The notes beneath the pieces are model-generated. The model worked only from the letters and a program-made list of their open reading frames with translations. It ran no database searches and was not told where the DNA came from. The translations under genes and the position numbers were made by a program. A stretch of 64,000 bases of DNA, from NCBI GenBank assembly GCA_001782045.1, contig MFNK01000012.1, positions 87,834 through 151,833 of the forward strand, given 5' to 3'. Below, piece by piece: positions 50,031 through 59,972 of this stretch; within the stretch, counting starts at the first letter, position 1, and each line of letters begins with the position of its first letter. The DNA comes from Candidatus Levybacteria bacterium RIFCSPHIGHO2_01_FULL_36_15b. Lineage in GTDB: Bacteria > Patescibacteria > Microgenomatia > Levybacterales > UBA12049.

Positions 50031-50387
50031 ATGGAAGCAGCAGAGCAGTCATCAACAAATAGAGAGGTAGCTCAAGAAACTGCTTTCGTTTATATCCCCA
50101 AAGGTGTTCTTTATTACACATCTCTTAATAATCTTCGAATGGTACCAAATCGCGCTGAGCATAAAGCTCATTCAGAAGGAGCAAATTTTCATCACATAGA
50201 ACTTGATCAAAATGGTAGATTCCTAACATTAAAAGAAACAGACCCCAATAATCCAGACGAAAAGAATAGAGTGACAATTAAAGGAAGAGGATTATACGTT
50301 AAAGTTCAGTTAGGTGAAGAGTCATTTTGGGTGCCCTATAATAAACCTCCCAAAAAGAGTAGAAAACCTAATTACAGGTTCACTTAA
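50031..50387 (+). CDS. hypothetical protein of 118 residues
   Basis: A soluble, polar protein. The middle FVYIPKGVLYYTSLNNLRMV and later RVTIKGRGLYVKVQLGEESF suggest a small beta domain; the tail KPPKKSRKPNYRFT is basic. No family recognised. It has its own promoter and lies upstream of the NiSOD gene, but there is no sign that they are functionally linked. Confidence 0.65.
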   Translation: MEAAEQSSTNREVAQETAFVYIPKGVLYYTSLNNLRMVPNRAEHKAHSEGANFHHIELDQNGRFLTLKETDPNNPDEKNRVTIKGRGLYVKVQLGEESFWVPYNKPPKKSRKPNYRFT

Positions 50388-50444
50388 TTTAATTCTCAGG
50401 CGTAGCTTTACAACTTAGAGTTCAAGGTTTATTATAAGTTCTGT

Positions 50445-50930
50445 ATGAATAAAATTCTTACACTCTTAACAAGAAATCTCAAAGAACAAACGGCTTTTGC
50501 GCACTGCGATATTCCTTGTGGAATTTATGATCCACATAATGCTCAAATGGCAGCACATACAATCATAAGAATGACTCAGTTTTTAAAAGATATAAAAAGA
50601 GAAGATGAAACTAAAGCAGAGCATGATATTGCAAGGGTAACTCATGTAAAAGAAAAACACGCAAACATCTTGGAAGAGGAATTGGATACTTTACAAAATG
50701 ATTATTTTAAGGAGGAGCATTTTAAAGAATATCCGCAACTAGAGCTGCTATTTAAAGACGCATTAAAGTTTTCCTCTAAGGCAAGACAAGGCATCGATAT
50801 GGAGGCAGCGCAAAACACGTTAGAAAAAGTTTTAGAAATTTCAGAGATATTTTTTAAAACAAAAAATGTTACCCTAGTTAGGGTTAAATCAGTTTATCCT
50901 ACAGAAGGCGAAATCGTAACCTACAAATAA
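50445..50930 (+). CDS. sodN: nickel superoxide dismutase precursor
   Basis: 161 residues. Residues 20-28 read HCDIPCGIY, the Ni-hook of NiSOD (mature His1, Cys2, Cys6 and Tyr9). The 19-residue leader must be removed to free His20 for nickel. The remainder is the helical bundle that forms a hexamer. It converts superoxide to O2 and H2O2. The maturation protease follows with a 1-nt overlap. Unexpected enzyme for a reduced CPR genome. Confidence 0.94.
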   Translation: MNKILTLLTRNLKEQTAFAHCDIPCGIYDPHNAQMAAHTIIRMTQFLKDIKREDETKAEHDIARVTHVKEKHANILEEELDTLQNDYFKEEHFKEYPQLELLFKDALKFSSKARQGIDMEAAQNTLEKVLEISEIFFKTKNVTLVRVKSVYPTEGEIVTYK

Positions 50931-51217
50931 TGCTCTTTCTTTCCAAATTTAAAATAATAGGCCATTCAATGGAGCCTATGTTGAAGGAGGGCGATATTGT
51001 ATTGGCAAGCTTTGTGCCTTATTTATTTCATAAGCCAAATATAGGTGATATTATAGTGTTCAAGATTAAAGATAAGTTTTTTATTAAAAGAATTAAAGAA
51101 ATAAAAGATAATAAATATATTGTTAAAGGGGATAATAAGAAAGATAGTTTAGATAGTAAACAATTTGGGAGTATTGTGCAAAATCAAATTATTGCTGAAG
51201 TTATTTATAAAATATAA
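50930..51217 (+). CDS. sodX: S26-family protease, probable NiSOD maturation protease SodX
   Basis: 95 residues, a minimal signal-peptidase-I/LexA-type fold. GHSMEPMLKEGDIVL carries the catalytic Ser (residue 13), and FFIKRIKEI the catalytic Lys. There is no strong membrane anchor. Directly coupled to sodN, so its target is most likely the SodN leader. It overlaps the methyltransferase gene by 1 nt. Confidence 0.88.
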   Translation: MLFLSKFKIIGHSMEPMLKEGDIVLASFVPYLFHKPNIGDIIVFKIKDKFFIKRIKEIKDNKYIVKGDNKKDSLDSKQFGSIVQNQIIAEVIYKI

Positions 51218-51723
51218 TGGAGAATTTATTAATAATAGGAGTAATTTTATTTCTTCTTCTAATTCTTTCTTTTGTTTGGCCACCGGATAGTCCTTGGGCT
51301 CCATGGTGGAGAACATCAAAATCAACCGCAATAAGAATCTGCAAACTCGCAAATATTAAAAAAGACGATTTAATCTATGATTTAGGGTCTGGAGATGGCA
51401 CCGCATTAATTGTTGCAGCAAAAGATTTTGGCGCAAAAGGAGTTGGAATAGAAATAGAACCAACTAGAGCTTTAATTTCAAGATTTCTTATAAAGAAAAA
51501 TAATCTTGAAGACAAAATTAAAATAAAAAGACAGAATTTTTTTACCGTTAATCTTTCCAACGCCGATGTAGTTTTTTTGTATTTAGTTCCTAAAACACTG
51601 GAAAAATTAATACCTAAGTTTAAAAAAGAATTAAAAAAGGGAACAAGAGTAATAAGTTATAAATATAAGATGAATCTTAAATTGATTAATAAAGACGAAG
51701 ATATATTTCTTTATATTATTTGA
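51217..51723 (+). CDS. membrane-anchored SAM-dependent methyltransferase
   Basis: 168 residues. An N-terminal hydrophobic segment (about 3-20) is followed by PPDSPWAPWWRTSKSTAIRI and motif I DLIYDLGSGDGTALIVAA, the SAM loop. The order resembles the small family of protein-lysine methyltransferases related to FAM173/ATPSCKMT. Target unknown. Third gene of the sodN-sodX unit by overlap, possibly only by position. Confidence 0.82.
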   Translation: MENLLIIGVILFLLLILSFVWPPDSPWAPWWRTSKSTAIRICKLANIKKDDLIYDLGSGDGTALIVAAKDFGAKGVGIEIEPTRALISRFLIKKNNLEDKIKIKRQNFFTVNLSNADVVFLYLVPKTLEKLIPKFKKELKKGTRVISYKYKMNLKLINKDEDIFLYII

Positions 51724-52657
51724 ATTTTAGAATAAGCCATCGAATTTTGTCTGCAATTTTAAAAACAGAATAAAGAAATGGATTTATAACTAAATCGTAA
51801 CTTCCCACAAATTCAACGAGTCTTGCTCCATACCCCTGCTTAAATTTATGAAATCCAAACCATGGATCATTTGGATCCGGATTTTCTCCTAAAGAACCCC
51901 ACATATCAAATTTTTTTAAACCAAGATTTTTTCCAAATTTAATTGTTTCCCACATTATTAAGTTGGAAGCCATTGTTTCTTTGTATTTTGTGCTTGATGC
52001 ACCATATGGGTAATACAGCGTGTCACCTAAAACAAAAAGTATCCAGGCTACAATTGTTTCCCCATTAAAATCTGCTTTTAATAAATGGGCTGATAATTCA
52101 TCTTTATTAGATTTTTGAAACTTTAATGTTTCCCACATCAGTTTGTGATATTTTTCTGTGTGTGCGTAAAATTTTTGTCTTTTTGTAGTTTCTTTTGAAA
52201 GTTTTAAATATTCACTAAACGCCTTGTCAGAATTATCCTCTGTAACTTTTACTCCTTTCTTTTCTGCAAGCCTAATATTATATCTAGTTTTCTGACTCAT
52301 GTTCTTTAATAATTCCTCCTCACTTTTAGTTAAATCAAGAATAAAAGTATATTTTGTAAAAAGCGGGTGAGCAGCTTTTTTTAATCCCAAATTAAGCAAT
52401 TTTTGCTCTATGGTTTGACTGTTTTCAACATTTGGCTCAAGTTGTATATAAATAGATTTCTCAAGTCTGCCAATTTTTTTAAGCTCATCGATCATTTTTT
52501 TTACAGGAAGTTGCCCTTTTGGAAAATATCCGATTGTGCGCCCTGTTAAAGGAACCGGGTGAATAGTAACAATAAAATCATTTTGTTCCACGACTTTTAT
52601 ACCCGTTTTTATTCTAAATTTCGCCCATTTTTTAGATTGTAGAGGATGAGTACTCAT
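51716..52657 (-). CDS. FemA/FemB-family peptidoglycan-bridge aminoacyltransferase
   Basis: 313 residues, two GNAT-like halves. Recognisable segments are LTKSEEELLKNMSQKTRYNI (FemAB core) and LYYPYGASSTKYKETMASNL, followed by FDMWGSLGENPDPNDPWFGF. Such enzymes add amino acids from aminoacyl-tRNA to the peptidoglycan stem peptide. It overlaps uvrD by 4 nt, a purely positional coupling. Confidence 0.92.
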   Translation of the reverse strand: MSTHPLQSKKWAKFRIKTGIKVVEQNDFIVTIHPVPLTGRTIGYFPKGQLPVKKMIDELKKIGRLEKSIYIQLEPNVENSQTIEQKLLNLGLKKAAHPLFTKYTFILDLTKSEEELLKNMSQKTRYNIRLAEKKGVKVTEDNSDKAFSEYLKLSKETTKRQKFYAHTEKYHKLMWETLKFQKSNKDELSAHLLKADFNGETIVAWILFVLGDTLYYPYGASSTKYKETMASNLIMWETIKFGKNLGLKKFDMWGSLGENPDPNDPWFGFHKFKQGYGARLVEFVGSYDLVINPFLYSVFKIADKIRWLILKFK

Positions 52658-54507
52658 AAATATTCAGGAACATCATTGTCACGAGATAAATTTCTTTCAA
52701 AACTATTATCGGGTAATTCTAATATAAATCTCGAAACAATATTAGACGTTTTTTGTCCAAAGAAAAGTCTTTTTCTTGCGAATGAAAGAAAAAGTCTGTC
52801 TTTAGCTCTTGTCATTCCAACATAGCAAAGTCTTCTTTCCTCTTCAAGTTCTGCCTTTTCCATTAGACTGCGAGAGTGCGGGAAAAGCCCCTCCTCCATC
52901 CCTACCATAAATACGACAGGAAACTCCAGGCCTTTTGCTGCATGTAAAGTCATAAGGTTGACTGCGTTTTTTTTACCTACCTCATCCTTAACATGATCTG
53001 GCATATATTCCTGTTCTACTAAAGAAACATTTTCCAAAAAATTATCTAAATTAGGAAAAGTTAAGGCAACAGAGCGAAGTTCTTTTATGTTTTCAAGTCT
53101 TGCTCTGTCATCCTCATCCTTCTCGTCGTAAACAGAAAGATACTCGGTAGCACGTAATACCAAATCCATTAATTTTAATGTTTCTCCCTCTTGCAAATGT
53201 GTGTCAGATAAATTGCTTTGAAATTCTAAAAACTTGTCAAATCTTTTTTTTCCAAGTTTTTCAATTCGCTTTATAGAAATTCTATCTTTAGGATTTGCAA
53301 GAATCTTTATATAAGCTAGAACATCTTTTATTTCTTTTCTTTCATAAAATCTTGTCCCTCCGATTAAAATATAAGGAATGCCTCTATGTATAAAAACCTC
53401 CTCAATGCTTCTTGATTGAGCATTGGTTCTATAAAGTACGGCAAAATCGGAATATTTTAAATGTGTGTTCTGGTACTTAATTTTTTCCATTTGCTCTATT
53501 ATAAATTCTGCTTCCTTCTGTTCATTAATTGCTTCGTATACAAATAAGTCCTCTCCTTTTTCATTTTCGGTCCAAAGAGACAATACAGGATGAGTATTGT
53601 TTTTAGAAATTACACTTGATGCCGCATCTAAAATATTTTGAGTAGATCTATAATTTTGAGATAACGAAAAAGTTTTAACATTTTCAAAATCATCTTTAAA
53701 CTTCGAAAGATTTTGAAAATCAGCACCCCTAAAACTATAGATGCTTTGAGAAAAATCTCCGACTACGCAAACATTTTTCCACTTTTCCGCAAGCATCTTA
53801 GTTAAAAGATATTGAGAATGGTTGGTATCCTGATATTCATCGACCATAATATATCGGAATTTATCTTGGTATTTCTCAAGAACTCGTGGCTCTTTTCTAA
53901 AAAGCTCTACGGTTTTAAGAATTAAGTCGTCAAAATCAAGCGCACCATTTTCTTTCAACAGTTTTTGATAAATTACATAAACACGTGCGGCTACTTCTTG
54001 GTAATGACCCCTGGCATACGTAGGATAATCTTTGTCATCGATTAATTCATTTTTTGCTTGTGATATTAATGACAAAATGCTTGCTGGTTTATATTCTTTA
54101 GTAGATAATCCTAAAAGATTGAATGCTTCTTTTATTGCATCCTTTTGGTCTTCAGTATCATAGATTATAAAATTCTTTGGAATTCCGATAATTTCTCCAT
54201 CAATTCTAAGAATCTTGGCGCATAATGCGTGAAAAGTTGCAATTGTTGGAATTTCACTGTAACTAACACCCCCACTTTTTAAAATCTCTTGAACTCTTTC
54301 TTTCATTTCATTAGCTGCTTTGTTTGTAAAAGTAACCATCAAAATATTAAATGGAGATACTTCATTTGCAATTAAATTCACTACTTTAAAGGTCAAGACG
54401 CGTGTTTTTCCGGAGCCTGCTCCAGCCAAAATTATTATTGGACCATTAAGTTGTTCTACGGCAGCAACTTGCTCTTTATTGAGTTCCTTGAGAAAGTCTT
54501 TATTCAT
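52654..54507 (-). CDS. uvrD: UvrD/PcrA-type superfamily 1 DNA helicase
   Basis: 617 residues from ATG 54507. That start is chosen because TGG TATTAT (54516-54524, minus strand) lies 8 nt upstream and the extra six residues from ATG 54525 would overlap it. Walker A is ILAGAGSGKT, motif II VDEYQDTNHSQ, motif III VGDFSQSIYSFRGAD, and motif V MTLHAAKGLEFPVVF. It unwinds DNA 3'-5' in repair. The length is a little short of the usual 700-plus, mainly at the C-terminus. Confidence 0.95.
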   Translation of the reverse strand: MNKDFLKELNKEQVAAVEQLNGPIIILAGAGSGKTRVLTFKVVNLIANEVSPFNILMVTFTNKAANEMKERVQEILKSGGVSYSEIPTIATFHALCAKILRIDGEIIGIPKNFIIYDTEDQKDAIKEAFNLLGLSTKEYKPASILSLISQAKNELIDDKDYPTYARGHYQEVAARVYVIYQKLLKENGALDFDDLILKTVELFRKEPRVLEKYQDKFRYIMVDEYQDTNHSQYLLTKMLAEKWKNVCVVGDFSQSIYSFRGADFQNLSKFKDDFENVKTFSLSQNYRSTQNILDAASSVISKNNTHPVLSLWTENEKGEDLFVYEAINEQKEAEFIIEQMEKIKYQNTHLKYSDFAVLYRTNAQSRSIEEVFIHRGIPYILIGGTRFYERKEIKDVLAYIKILANPKDRISIKRIEKLGKKRFDKFLEFQSNLSDTHLQEGETLKLMDLVLRATEYLSVYDEKDEDDRARLENIKELRSVALTFPNLDNFLENVSLVEQEYMPDHVKDEVGKKNAVNLMTLHAAKGLEFPVVFMVGMEEGLFPHSRSLMEKAELEEERRLCYVGMTRAKDRLFLSFARKRLFFGQKTSNIVSRFILELPDNSFERNLSRDNDVPEYL

Positions 54508-54515
54508 ACCGTATA

Positions 54516-54524
54516 ATAATACCA
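54516..54524 (-). promoter_or_regulatory. extended -10 (TGG TATTAT) of uvrD
   Basis: On the minus strand, 8 nt before ATG 54507. It supports the shorter start. Confidence 0.5.
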
Positions 54525-54552
54525 TCGCGTAGTAGGCGACTCAAGCCAAAGT

Positions 54553-55200
54553 ATGTTTTACATTGTAGCCAATTTTAAGTCATACAAAACACAAGTGGAC
54601 GCAGAAAACTGGCTAGAGAAATTCAAGAGCCTTAAAATTGAAGAAGACAAGAAAGTAATTGTCTGTCCTCCATTTACACTACTCCCTTTGTTTAAAAGTT
54701 TTATAAAAGAAAACTCACTTCAACTTTTACTTGGATCACAGAATATTTCCCCTTTTGATGAAGGGCCATATACAGGAGAAGAAAATGCCAAGCAGATAAA
54801 AGAATTCGCGGATTATGTATTAATTGGACATAGTGAAAGAAGAGTAAATTTTAAGGAAGACGATAATGTACTTGATAAAAAATGTGAGGTTGCGTTAAAA
54901 AATGGGCTTGTGCCAATTTTCTTAGTTCAATCAGAAAAAGATAATATTCCAAAAGGAGTTGAAATAATAGCTTATGAACCCGTTTTTGCCATAGGCAGCG
55001 GAATACCCGATACCCCCGACAATGCTTCTGCGATCGCAAGTGTCATAAAGAAAAAAGGTGATTATAGGGTTCTTTATGGCGGAAGCGTAAATTCGGAGAA
55101 TGTAAAAGAATTTAGTAGGGTAGATAATATAAGTGGAGTTTTAGTTGGGGGAGCAAGTCTTGAAGCAGATGAATTTATTAAAGTTATTAAAAATGCTTAA
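54553..55200 (+). CDS. tpiA: triosephosphate isomerase (short form)
   Basis: 215 residues, shorter than the usual 250. The substrate Lys is in ANFKSYK, the catalytic His in IGHSERR, the catalytic Glu in YEPVFAIGSG, and the phosphate loop in YGGSVNSENV. It interconverts DHAP and GAP. The length is closer to archaeal enzymes. The LCP gene starts 8 nt before its end. Confidence 0.95.
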   Translation: MFYIVANFKSYKTQVDAENWLEKFKSLKIEEDKKVIVCPPFTLLPLFKSFIKENSLQLLLGSQNISPFDEGPYTGEENAKQIKEFADYVLIGHSERRVNFKEDDNVLDKKCEVALKNGLVPIFLVQSEKDNIPKGVEIIAYEPVFAIGSGIPDTPDNASAIASVIKKKGDYRVLYGGSVNSENVKEFSRVDNISGVLVGGASLEADEFIKVIKNA

Positions 55201-56314
55201 AAAAAATCCCCGCTTTATTGTTTTGGGAATACTAGTTATATTTGCAGCAATATTTGTTATAGCAAAAACTGCTAATTTTTATCCTTTCCTATTTAATCTT
55301 CTTTTTAATAAGGACATAAATCTTAAACAAGTTAATCCTCATAAATTAAACATACTTATTTTAGGAGTAGGAGGCGGAAACCACGAAGGTCCCAACCTAA
55401 CAGACACAATAATGCTTGCCAGTATTGATGAGGAGAAAAATAAACTTACTTTAACATCACTGCCTCGAGATCTATGGATTCCAGAGCTTTCGGGGAGTAA
55501 TAAAAAAATCAATACGGCTTATTCTTACGGGGAATTAAAAAGAAAAGGTGGAGGTTTAAAGCTTACAGAGGCAGTTGTAAGAAAAGTTACCGGACAAAAT
55601 ATAGATTATGGAATAAAAATTGATTTCTCGGGATTTGTTGCTGCAGTAGATATTATTGGGGGTTTAGATATAAATGTGGAAAATACTTTGGATGATTATG
55701 CTTATCCATTAAGCGGTAAGGAAGATGATACTTGCGGAAATAGCGATGAAAATATCAAAGAATTTATAGCAACAGGTCCGGCAGAACTTGAAATACAAGA
55801 AAAGTTTTCTTGTAGATATACACGTCTTCATTTCGATAAAGGGCCAACTCATATGGATGGCGAAACTGCCTTAAAATTTGTGCGTTCAAGACACGCTTTA
55901 GGACTTGAGGGAAGTGATTTTGCACGAAGCAGAAGACAGCAACAAATAATCTCTGCTTTTAAGAATAAAGTTTTTTCGGCCGAAACCTTAGTCAATCCGG
56001 TTAAGCTAATTAATTTATATAACACGATTAAATCTAGTATTGATACTGATATTAAATATGAAGAATTAGATGATTTTGTAAAACTTGCCCAAAAAATGAG
56101 CAAATCAAAAGTTGAAAGCGTTGTAATAGATTATGGAGATGAATCAAGTCAAAGAGACGGATTACTTTTGGAAGCACCTATTTCAGAAGAGTATAATTAC
56201 TTATCAGTTCTAGTTCCAAGGGTGGGAAATGGTAATTTTTCTGAAATTTCTAAATATATTGCTTGCGAAATAGAGCAGGGAAATTGCAGGGTTACTCCAA
56301 CACCTAAAAACTGA
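55193..56314 (+). CDS. LytR-CpsA-Psr (LCP) family cell-wall glycopolymer transferase
   Basis: 373 residues from ATG 55193; upstream in-frame codons lie inside tpiA. One N-terminal membrane segment (about 6-27) is followed by the LCP domain: NILILGVGGG, LTDTIMLASID, LTSLPRDLWIPE, and a later SRHALGLEGSDFARSRRQQQ. LCP enzymes attach glycopolymers to peptidoglycan outside the membrane. It meets the DUF2298 gene tail to tail. Confidence 0.93.
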   Translation: MLKKNPRFIVLGILVIFAAIFVIAKTANFYPFLFNLLFNKDINLKQVNPHKLNILILGVGGGNHEGPNLTDTIMLASIDEEKNKLTLTSLPRDLWIPELSGSNKKINTAYSYGELKRKGGGLKLTEAVVRKVTGQNIDYGIKIDFSGFVAAVDIIGGLDINVENTLDDYAYPLSGKEDDTCGNSDENIKEFIATGPAELEIQEKFSCRYTRLHFDKGPTHMDGETALKFVRSRHALGLEGSDFARSRRQQQIISAFKNKVFSAETLVNPVKLINLYNTIKSSIDTDIKYEELDDFVKLAQKMSKSKVESVVIDYGDESSQRDGLLLEAPISEEYNYLSVLVPRVGNGNFSEISKYIACEIEQGNCRVTPTPKN

Positions 56315-58397
56315 TTTTATAAAGCTTAGTTTCGTTATAGCTAAAAACCAATCTCCCTAGATTTTTAAACTTGTCATCTTTTAAGTCCGGATATTTCTCT
56401 TTTTCAAGCGATGAAATAAAAACATAATCAATTTTATATTTCTTTAATAATTCTTTCGTGAGGGCTAAATTATTTGTAGTATATAAAGTTTGAACGTCAT
56501 CTATTCTTGGTGAAACAACATCATATGTTCCTCTCCAAAGCCACTCGTGTACCGGCCATCCCGCAACAGTTGGAAGTCCTGTATTTGAGGAAATTCTTGC
56601 ATAATTAGTATATGAATCTCCGTTTGCCTCCAATATAACCGGCTGGCCTTTAATATTGGAATTTATCCATTTTATTGCTGCGTAATCGCCTGGATAGAGG
56701 CTTTTTAAATATGTAAGCCCGTCAAGTCCTTTATAAATTTTTAGGTCTGCATAAAAAGAATTAATAGCAAAAATACTGTAAGTGAGTATCATATAAACCA
56801 GAATAAATGTTGGGATAAAAAATAAGGTAATATTTCTTTTTGATTTAAGACTGGTTAATATTCTAAAAATTATATAACCACAGGATGCGGAAAGCATTAT
56901 AAATGCTTCATATGAAAGCTTAAACATTGTATTTGCTCTATAGTGGGCAGGATAAATGTCCTTAAGATAAATAAACTCCGGTACTATTAAAAGCATGGTT
57001 GAGACAGTTATTAATAAACCAACAAACTTATCTGGTGCTGTTATATTTTTTTGTCTTGTTTTTAAAAAAACAATAAATGAAATTACAAAAAAGTAGAAAA
57101 ATCCATATAAAATAAAAAGTTGCCAAATCGGTGATCTCTGACAGTGATTTGCTTCAAAAAGAAACGGGCCAAGCTTAGTCAATGATGTTAAAAATTCGGG
57201 TGCACATATTACTCCGATTCCGGATGCAAAAGGTTTAAAATGTAGACTAAATGGTAAAGAAAATATAAAAAATCCTATAAAAATTATTGCAATATTAACA
57301 ATAAAATCCTTAAGTTTCTTCTCTTTTCTTGCAAGTAATGTTAAAACTAAAATTGTAAGTATTAGATATATTAAGCCGTCCCATGCATTGGTCATATACA
57401 TTATTGCAAGTAAAAAACTTATTAAGCCCGTAAATAAAAGTCTAACTTTATTGTGGCTTTTAAAACCTATAAACATCGAAAACAATATCGCAATTGTTAA
57501 AAGTACAAATGGTATATCTAGCACATGCCCATGTAAATCAGACACTACAAAAGAGTACATTGGAAACTCATGAATTGTATATTCGATAAACCTAGTGGCA
57601 TTTGGATACCAATAATCGTTAGGAAAATTAACGGGTTGAAACGGCAAAGTCCAAAAAGGAACAGGCTTATCAAGTGGCATATACGCCTTAAAAAATGTGT
57701 AAATTGTCGTTAAATTACCTCCGAATGTAACAAGAGCAGCAGATAATAATCCTGCAAAAACTGTCTTAGCATCAGATTTAAATTGCTCGAATAAATTCAT
57801 AACAAGCGAGAAAACTATTAGAAAGGTTAAAGAGAATAAGCTTGCAAGCATAAGGTTATAGCCGATTGATGAGGGAATAAATGATGCCCTAATTATTACG
57901 GCAGTTACTAAATGCCCAAAATAGTAGTAATTAATTGGAAACGGAGGATACCACATATCAAGAGGAGGGAAATAAGTACTTCGTAGAATTGAATTAACGA
58001 ATCCAAAATCCATAAATTTTTCAAGCCCACTTATATCCGGTAAGTTTCCTCTGACAAAAGTCCAAAACAGAAGCCCAATTGCAAACAATAATTCCTCAAA
58101 AATAATTAATTTGATGTTTTGTTTTAAGATTTTTACTAAATTTATTTTTTTTGCAATATAAATATTAAGCATCAAAAACCCAAAGCATACCAAAAGAATT
58201 TCAGCAAAAGAGAAGGGCAATATTTTTAACCACGAAATAATAAATACAGCATAAGAAATAAAAGCGATCCCAATGATTTTTGAAAAAATATATCCTTTAT
58301 CTTTAAAATTGCTAAAAATAAAAAAAGTTAGAGGTAAAAAAATAACTCCAGTAAGAAAAAGTACGACCCACCACTTTAGTATTTCAAACATTTCCAT
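56304..58397 (-). CDS. DUF2298 polytopic membrane protein
   Basis: 697 residues with about fifteen membrane segments. The loop PPFPINYYYFGHL, in which consecutive tyrosines are the family hallmark (YYY), identifies DUF2298. A periplasmic C-terminal part includes GLPTVAGWPVHEWLWRGTYD. DUF2298 proteins are GT-C-like and thought to transfer sugars from lipid carriers. Last gene of the minus-strand envelope operon. Confidence 0.9.
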   Translation of the reverse strand: MEMFEILKWWVVLFLTGVIFLPLTFFIFSNFKDKGYIFSKIIGIAFISYAVFIISWLKILPFSFAEILLVCFGFLMLNIYIAKKINLVKILKQNIKLIIFEELLFAIGLLFWTFVRGNLPDISGLEKFMDFGFVNSILRSTYFPPLDMWYPPFPINYYYFGHLVTAVIIRASFIPSSIGYNLMLASLFSLTFLIVFSLVMNLFEQFKSDAKTVFAGLLSAALVTFGGNLTTIYTFFKAYMPLDKPVPFWTLPFQPVNFPNDYWYPNATRFIEYTIHEFPMYSFVVSDLHGHVLDIPFVLLTIAILFSMFIGFKSHNKVRLLFTGLISFLLAIMYMTNAWDGLIYLILTILVLTLLARKEKKLKDFIVNIAIIFIGFFIFSLPFSLHFKPFASGIGVICAPEFLTSLTKLGPFLFEANHCQRSPIWQLFILYGFFYFFVISFIVFLKTRQKNITAPDKFVGLLITVSTMLLIVPEFIYLKDIYPAHYRANTMFKLSYEAFIMLSASCGYIIFRILTSLKSKRNITLFFIPTFILVYMILTYSIFAINSFYADLKIYKGLDGLTYLKSLYPGDYAAIKWINSNIKGQPVILEANGDSYTNYARISSNTGLPTVAGWPVHEWLWRGTYDVVSPRIDDVQTLYTTNNLALTKELLKKYKIDYVFISSLEKEKYPDLKDDKFKNLGRLVFSYNETKLYKISF

Positions 58398-58418
58398 TAT
58401 TAGATTATATTAAATTAA

Positions 58419-59972
58419 CTATGGCTTTGTATTAAATATAGAATGGAATTTAAAAACATAGTCTCCCATTTTGTTGACGTATAATCCATTTGGAAATTTT
58501 TGATATAAAATATTTAATTGCTCTTCGTTGGGGTAGTGAAGCAAAACTATACTGTTTTTGTCTACTTTAGGAAGAATAGTGTCAAAATAGTTACTTTCTA
58601 TAGGAAGTAAATTTTTTGTTCTGAACAAAAGCTCCTTGCCAAGGTGATAAGCGGGATAAGACGATACAAATATTTTTGTGTTAAAATTTGCGTTACTTTT
58701 TATGTAGTTTTCAATGTAAACACTGTCCGTGAGTATACTAATATTTTTATCTTTATTTATCATTCTTTCTGTAGAGCCCAAATTATATATGGCATAAATA
58801 ATAAAAACCCCTAAAATTATGTGATTATGGTTTTTAACTTTAGGAATATATTGTATTGCAGTAGCAATTATTATTGCGATAAAGGGAAACGAAATATAAA
58901 TTCTATGAAATGCTCCCACAGGCACTGTTAGTACCATTCCCATAATAAAGCTGACAATTAGTATAAAAATAGGATATAAGAAAAAAGTGTTCTTCAATGA
59001 TTTTAATATTCCAATAAACGTACCAATTACGATTAGCAAAAATGTCATACTGTTAAAAAGAGCCTGATGTCCAAAATAATATTCGTTAACTCCGCCAATG
59101 TCATCTAAAAATAGTGAAAGAAAATTAAATTTAACTTGGTTTAATATGATTGAAATAAAGCTTACCCCATTGCTAACTTGTTGTTGAACGTCACTGGAGT
59201 TAAAAATTGTTACTTGGTCAATTCTTTGTATAAAAAAATTATCAACTCTTATGGCATGTAATATTAATGGAGAAAGTAAAATTAAAAAAATAGTAGTAGA
59301 AACAACAAATAGCTTGATAAATTTTAATGTCCTATTTCTAATCGACTCTAGTATTATAAATAATAATAATAATGGGAATGCTATATATGAAGATGCATAT
59401 GTCATGTAGCATAGAAAAAGAAAGATGCCACATAATATAGCGTATTTAATTTTTGATCTTTTAATAATAAGCAGGAAATAATAATAAGAAGCTATGAAAA
59501 ATGCAGTACTACTGATGAAGTGAAGTCCCAGACTAGATAAATATAAATTAGGAGCAAGGAAAATGTAAATTAATGGTAGCAAAACTTGCATTTTTCTTTC
59601 ACTAAAATATTCCTTACCAATTAAATATAAATAAACTAAGCTTAATAATTGGTATGGCCAAGTTGAAATACGTATGCTTTCAATACTCGGTTTAAGAAAT
59701 TCAATAAATAACTTTTGAATTGCAAAATATAGAACAGGAAACTGGGCAACCCAATCACCTTTACCCGGTACAACCGAAAACCAGTCGATCTGATTAATTG
59801 GCGGTAACGAAAATGAAATAAAAGCTGTAATAAATTCATCTTCTTGATAATGAAATTTATATGTAGAAAAAAAATACAAGAGAGAAAGATATAAAATAGA
59901 TACAAAAAACAAAAAGAACTGTTCTTTATATTTAAAAATGTAATCTTTTATGCTTTTCAATCTCATCTGCAC
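58419..59972 (-). CDS. GT39/PMT-like polytopic glycosyltransferase
   Basis: 517 residues, about eleven membrane segments. After the first segment the loop YKFHYQEDEFITAF has the acidic DE pair expected for GT-C enzymes that use lipid-linked sugars. A soluble C-terminal end (SSYPAYHLGKELLFRTK) lies outside. The acceptor is unknown. Its start overlaps the upstream gene by 10 nt. Confidence 0.78.
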   Translation of the reverse strand: MQMRLKSIKDYIFKYKEQFFLFFVSILYLSLLYFFSTYKFHYQEDEFITAFISFSLPPINQIDWFSVVPGKGDWVAQFPVLYFAIQKLFIEFLKPSIESIRISTWPYQLLSLVYLYLIGKEYFSERKMQVLLPLIYIFLAPNLYLSSLGLHFISSTAFFIASYYYFLLIIKRSKIKYAILCGIFLFLCYMTYASSYIAFPLLLLFIILESIRNRTLKFIKLFVVSTTIFLILLSPLILHAIRVDNFFIQRIDQVTIFNSSDVQQQVSNGVSFISIILNQVKFNFLSLFLDDIGGVNEYYFGHQALFNSMTFLLIVIGTFIGILKSLKNTFFLYPIFILIVSFIMGMVLTVPVGAFHRIYISFPFIAIIIATAIQYIPKVKNHNHIILGVFIIYAIYNLGSTERMINKDKNISILTDSVYIENYIKSNANFNTKIFVSSYPAYHLGKELLFRTKNLLPIESNYFDTILPKVDKNSIVLLHYPNEEQLNILYQKFPNGLYVNKMGDYVFKFHSIFNTKP

